64,000 bases of DNA from the NCBI RefSeq assembly GCF_016595795.1, contig NZ_JAENHN010000023.1, forward strand, positions 154,747 through 218,746, given 5' to 3'. Positions 62,773 to 64,000 of this stretch are shown here, in pieces. The stretch comes from Clostridium yunnanense (GTDB taxonomy: Bacteria > Bacillota > Clostridia > Clostridiales > Clostridiaceae). The position numbers and the translations under genes were made by a program. The notes under the pieces were generated by a model that worked only from the letters and a program-made list of their open reading frames with translations, was not told the origin of the DNA and did no database searches. Every line of letters begins with the position of its first letter. Position 1 is the first letter of the stretch.

Positions 62773-63088
62773 TAGGATTGTCCCCCTTAATAATCATATT
62801 CACATTTTTTGAGAAGTTAAACCATTCTGTTTCTAATTCTAACTTTGTTTTGTATCCAAGGTCTGTTAGTCTATAATACTTCCTTGGAGGACCTTCTTGA
62901 GATTCTTGTAGATAAGTTGTAAAGTAACCTTCTTCTGTAAGTCTTCTTAAGATTGGATATATAGTTCCATCTGATATTTGAATGTTTTTTGATATTTCGT
63001 TTACTAATTCATACCCATAACAATCTTTCCTGGCCAATACAGAAAGTACGCATAGTTCTAAAACACCTTTCTTTAACTGTATATTCAC
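62750..63088 (-). CDS. PadR-family transcriptional regulator
   Basis: 112 residues: a winged helix-turn-helix (KKGVLELCVLSVLARKDCYGYELVNEISKNIQISDGTIYPILRRLTEEGYFTTYL) with the typical PadR sequence GPPRKYYRLTDLGY and a short C-terminal dimerisation helix. The start is GTG after GAGGTGA. First gene of the operon with DUF1700 and DUF4097 proteins; PadR members usually repress their own operon. No perfect operator is obvious upstream. Confidence 0.92.
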   Translation of the reverse strand: MNIQLKKGVLELCVLSVLARKDCYGYELVNEISKNIQISDGTIYPILRRLTEEGYFTTYLQESQEGPPRKYYRLTDLGYKTKLELETEWFNFSKNVNMIIKGDNPNEQISIS

Positions 63089-63289
63089 TAAATCACCTCT
63101 TTATTAATTTTAAATATCTTAAAAACAAGTTTTTTATTTAATGTATTGATTAAAGCTTTTATATTTGTTGAGAAGTTAATTTACTAATTATTACTTCACT
63201 GATATCTATAGTATATGAAACGGTATTATATAATGCAAGGTACTAAACAATGTTTAAGAAAATCTTAAGAATTTGATAAGTAGTTACAG

Positions 63290-63383
63290 GGTTCCAACTT
63301 CAACTATTAATTTATACATGTCTAAAAACCCCCAGAAGCCGCGATTTTTAAACAAGTATAAATTAAGTTTTCGTAATGGAACC
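63290..63383. repeat. hairpin repeat family 1, copy D (reverse orientation, diverged)
   Basis: Ends GGTTCCA / TGGAACC are a perfect inverted pair. Inside, AATTTATAC / GTATAAATT pair again. The apex carries CCAGAAGCCGCG, the reverse complement of the CGGCTTCTGG apex of copies A and B, flanked by AAAAA / TTTTT. So it is an inverted, diverged member with different outer arms. Confidence 0.65.
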
Positions 63384-63870
63384 TATAAAGGGTTGTCATT
63401 TCAATCTGAGAGCTATGTATAAATGAACTATTTTACTCATTAGACTTCAAATAAGTATTCTGATGAATCTACAAATATTTATTTTAATAAATTAGATATG
63501 AAGTAGTCTGTCTATCATATTAACTAGAATGTAATTAATGGTCAAAATGATTGCTGCTATGTTTTAAGATTATGAAAATGGGATACTTATCTATATAAAT
63601 TATTAAGCAAATCTATATAATTTATTCAGTAGATTAGCTAGATTTGGTATATATGTCTAGAAACAGTTCCTGGTGTATCAATATAACCAATACCTAATAA
63701 TTTTGAGAATTATATAGGAAGTTAAACCTAATGCGTATATTTGCCTTAAATTGAGATTTGAACAAGATAAGACACATGTTATTATAAAAATCGTCGCTGC
63801 GACAAGGTTGTAGTGATGAACACAAACTTTTGAATAAAGATTTTTAAGCAAATTAAAAAGATTCAAAAAA
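63384..63870. other. intergenic region before the rRNA operon
   Basis: About 490 bases with no convincing gene. An open frame on the minus strand at 63678-63881 runs through the rRNA promoter region and lacks a good ribosome binding site, so I leave it out. Confidence 0.45.
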
Positions 63871-63874
63871 AGTA

Positions 63875-63903
63875 TTGACAAAGAAATCTTACGGTGGTAA
63901 GAT
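63875..63903 (+). promoter_or_regulatory. rRNA operon promoter
   Basis: TTGACA (63875-63880), 17-bp spacer, TAAGAT (63898-63903), with an A-rich stretch upstream (AATTAAAAAGATTCAAAAAAAG) resembling an UP element. It is followed by a typical clostridial 16S leader. Confidence 0.82.
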
Positions 63904-64000
63904 ATAAAAGCTGTCAGAAAAACAGCAAAACAACTTGGTCTTTGAAAATTAAACAGAGAAGATAAACAAAGTCTAAATATAGACTTAAACTAAACCAGCA
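63904..64000 (+). ncRNA. rRNA operon leader (16S gene expected just beyond the window)
   Basis: Contains a GCTGTCAGAAAAACAGC hairpin, then GGTCTTTGAAAATTAAACAG, the conserved leader sequence found before 16S rRNA genes in clostridia, and AGTCTAAATATAGACT, probably part of the processing stem. No mature 16S sequence is within the window. Confidence 0.75.

Noticed and set aside
52422..63225. The 13-mer TATGAAACGGTAT occurs upstream of two minus-strand genes (near 52424 and 63213)
   Set aside because: In a 64-kb AT-rich window several shared 13-mers are expected by chance, and the flanking bases do not align.
63678..63881. Minus-strand open frame of 67 codons near the right end
   Set aside because: It overlaps the rRNA promoter, lacks a ribosome binding site and has no recognisable features.

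Overview
The window is AT-rich, densely coded bacterial DNA that reads as a chromosome segment of an anaerobic, spore-forming Firmicute, most likely a Clostridium. The basis for this is the low GC content, strong AGGAGG-type ribosome binding sites, frequent TTG/GTG starts, clostridial protein families (MASE3 kinase, DUF1284, CHASE4/GGDEF/HD-GYP protein, a spore SASP-like protein) and a Gram-positive LPKTG surface anchor. No phage, transposase, tRNA or CRISPR array is visible. The right edge carries an rRNA operon promoter and leader, so a 16S gene probably begins just beyond base 64000.

Layout. 1-446: 3' end of a methyl-accepting chemotaxis gene. 0.7-4.3 kb: an asymmetric heterodimeric ABC exporter. 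4.5-8.3 kb: an alpha/beta hydrolase, then a divergent mntH/mntR manganese pair and a HAD phosphatase. 8.5-11.4 kb: a NarL-type two-component system followed by a CPBP protease-like membrane protein. 12.3-14.8 kb: oleate hydratase convergent with a TetR regulator. 15.1-16.8 kb: a two-TM potassium-channel-like protein with a long 12-residue-periodic solenoid. 17-27 kb: a DMT transporter, DUF1284 protein, FAD oxidoreductase, a c-di-GMP protein, a MASE3/PAS histidine kinase, a SASP-like protein and two P-loop proteins. 27.7-33.1 kb: a giant LPKTG-anchored surface protein. 33.7-43.4 kb: threonine dehydratase, HAD enzymes, a GntR-ABC operon, oligoendopeptidase F, a VOC protein and a TetR-controlled polyferredoxin.

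43.7-51 kb: a small VanZ-like membrane protein, then a cobalamin riboswitch followed by cobT-cobU-cobS, cobC and a btuF-btuC-btuD-type uptake system. Together these form a corrinoid salvage and nucleotide-loop-assembly locus. 51-60.9 kb: an alkaline-phosphatase-superfamily enzyme, a PfkB sugar kinase, a very large cell-wall subtilase and an NADH-oxidase-type flavoprotein. 61-63 kb: a PadR-DUF1700-DUF4097 operon.

The most unusual layer is intergenic. Three families of dispersed palindromic elements sit between genes. One is a ~95 bp hairpin element (four copies), one of which lies in the loop of a bidirectional terminator. The second is a modular nested palindrome (about seven copies, 60-215 bp), in which a 120 bp internal module is present, partly deleted or absent at an exact junction, recalling BOX elements. 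The third is a terminator-bearing element with a conserved GGAAAGGC box whose stems vary in sequence but stay complementary. Several strong operator candidates are also readable (TetR, GntR and MntR/DtxR type).
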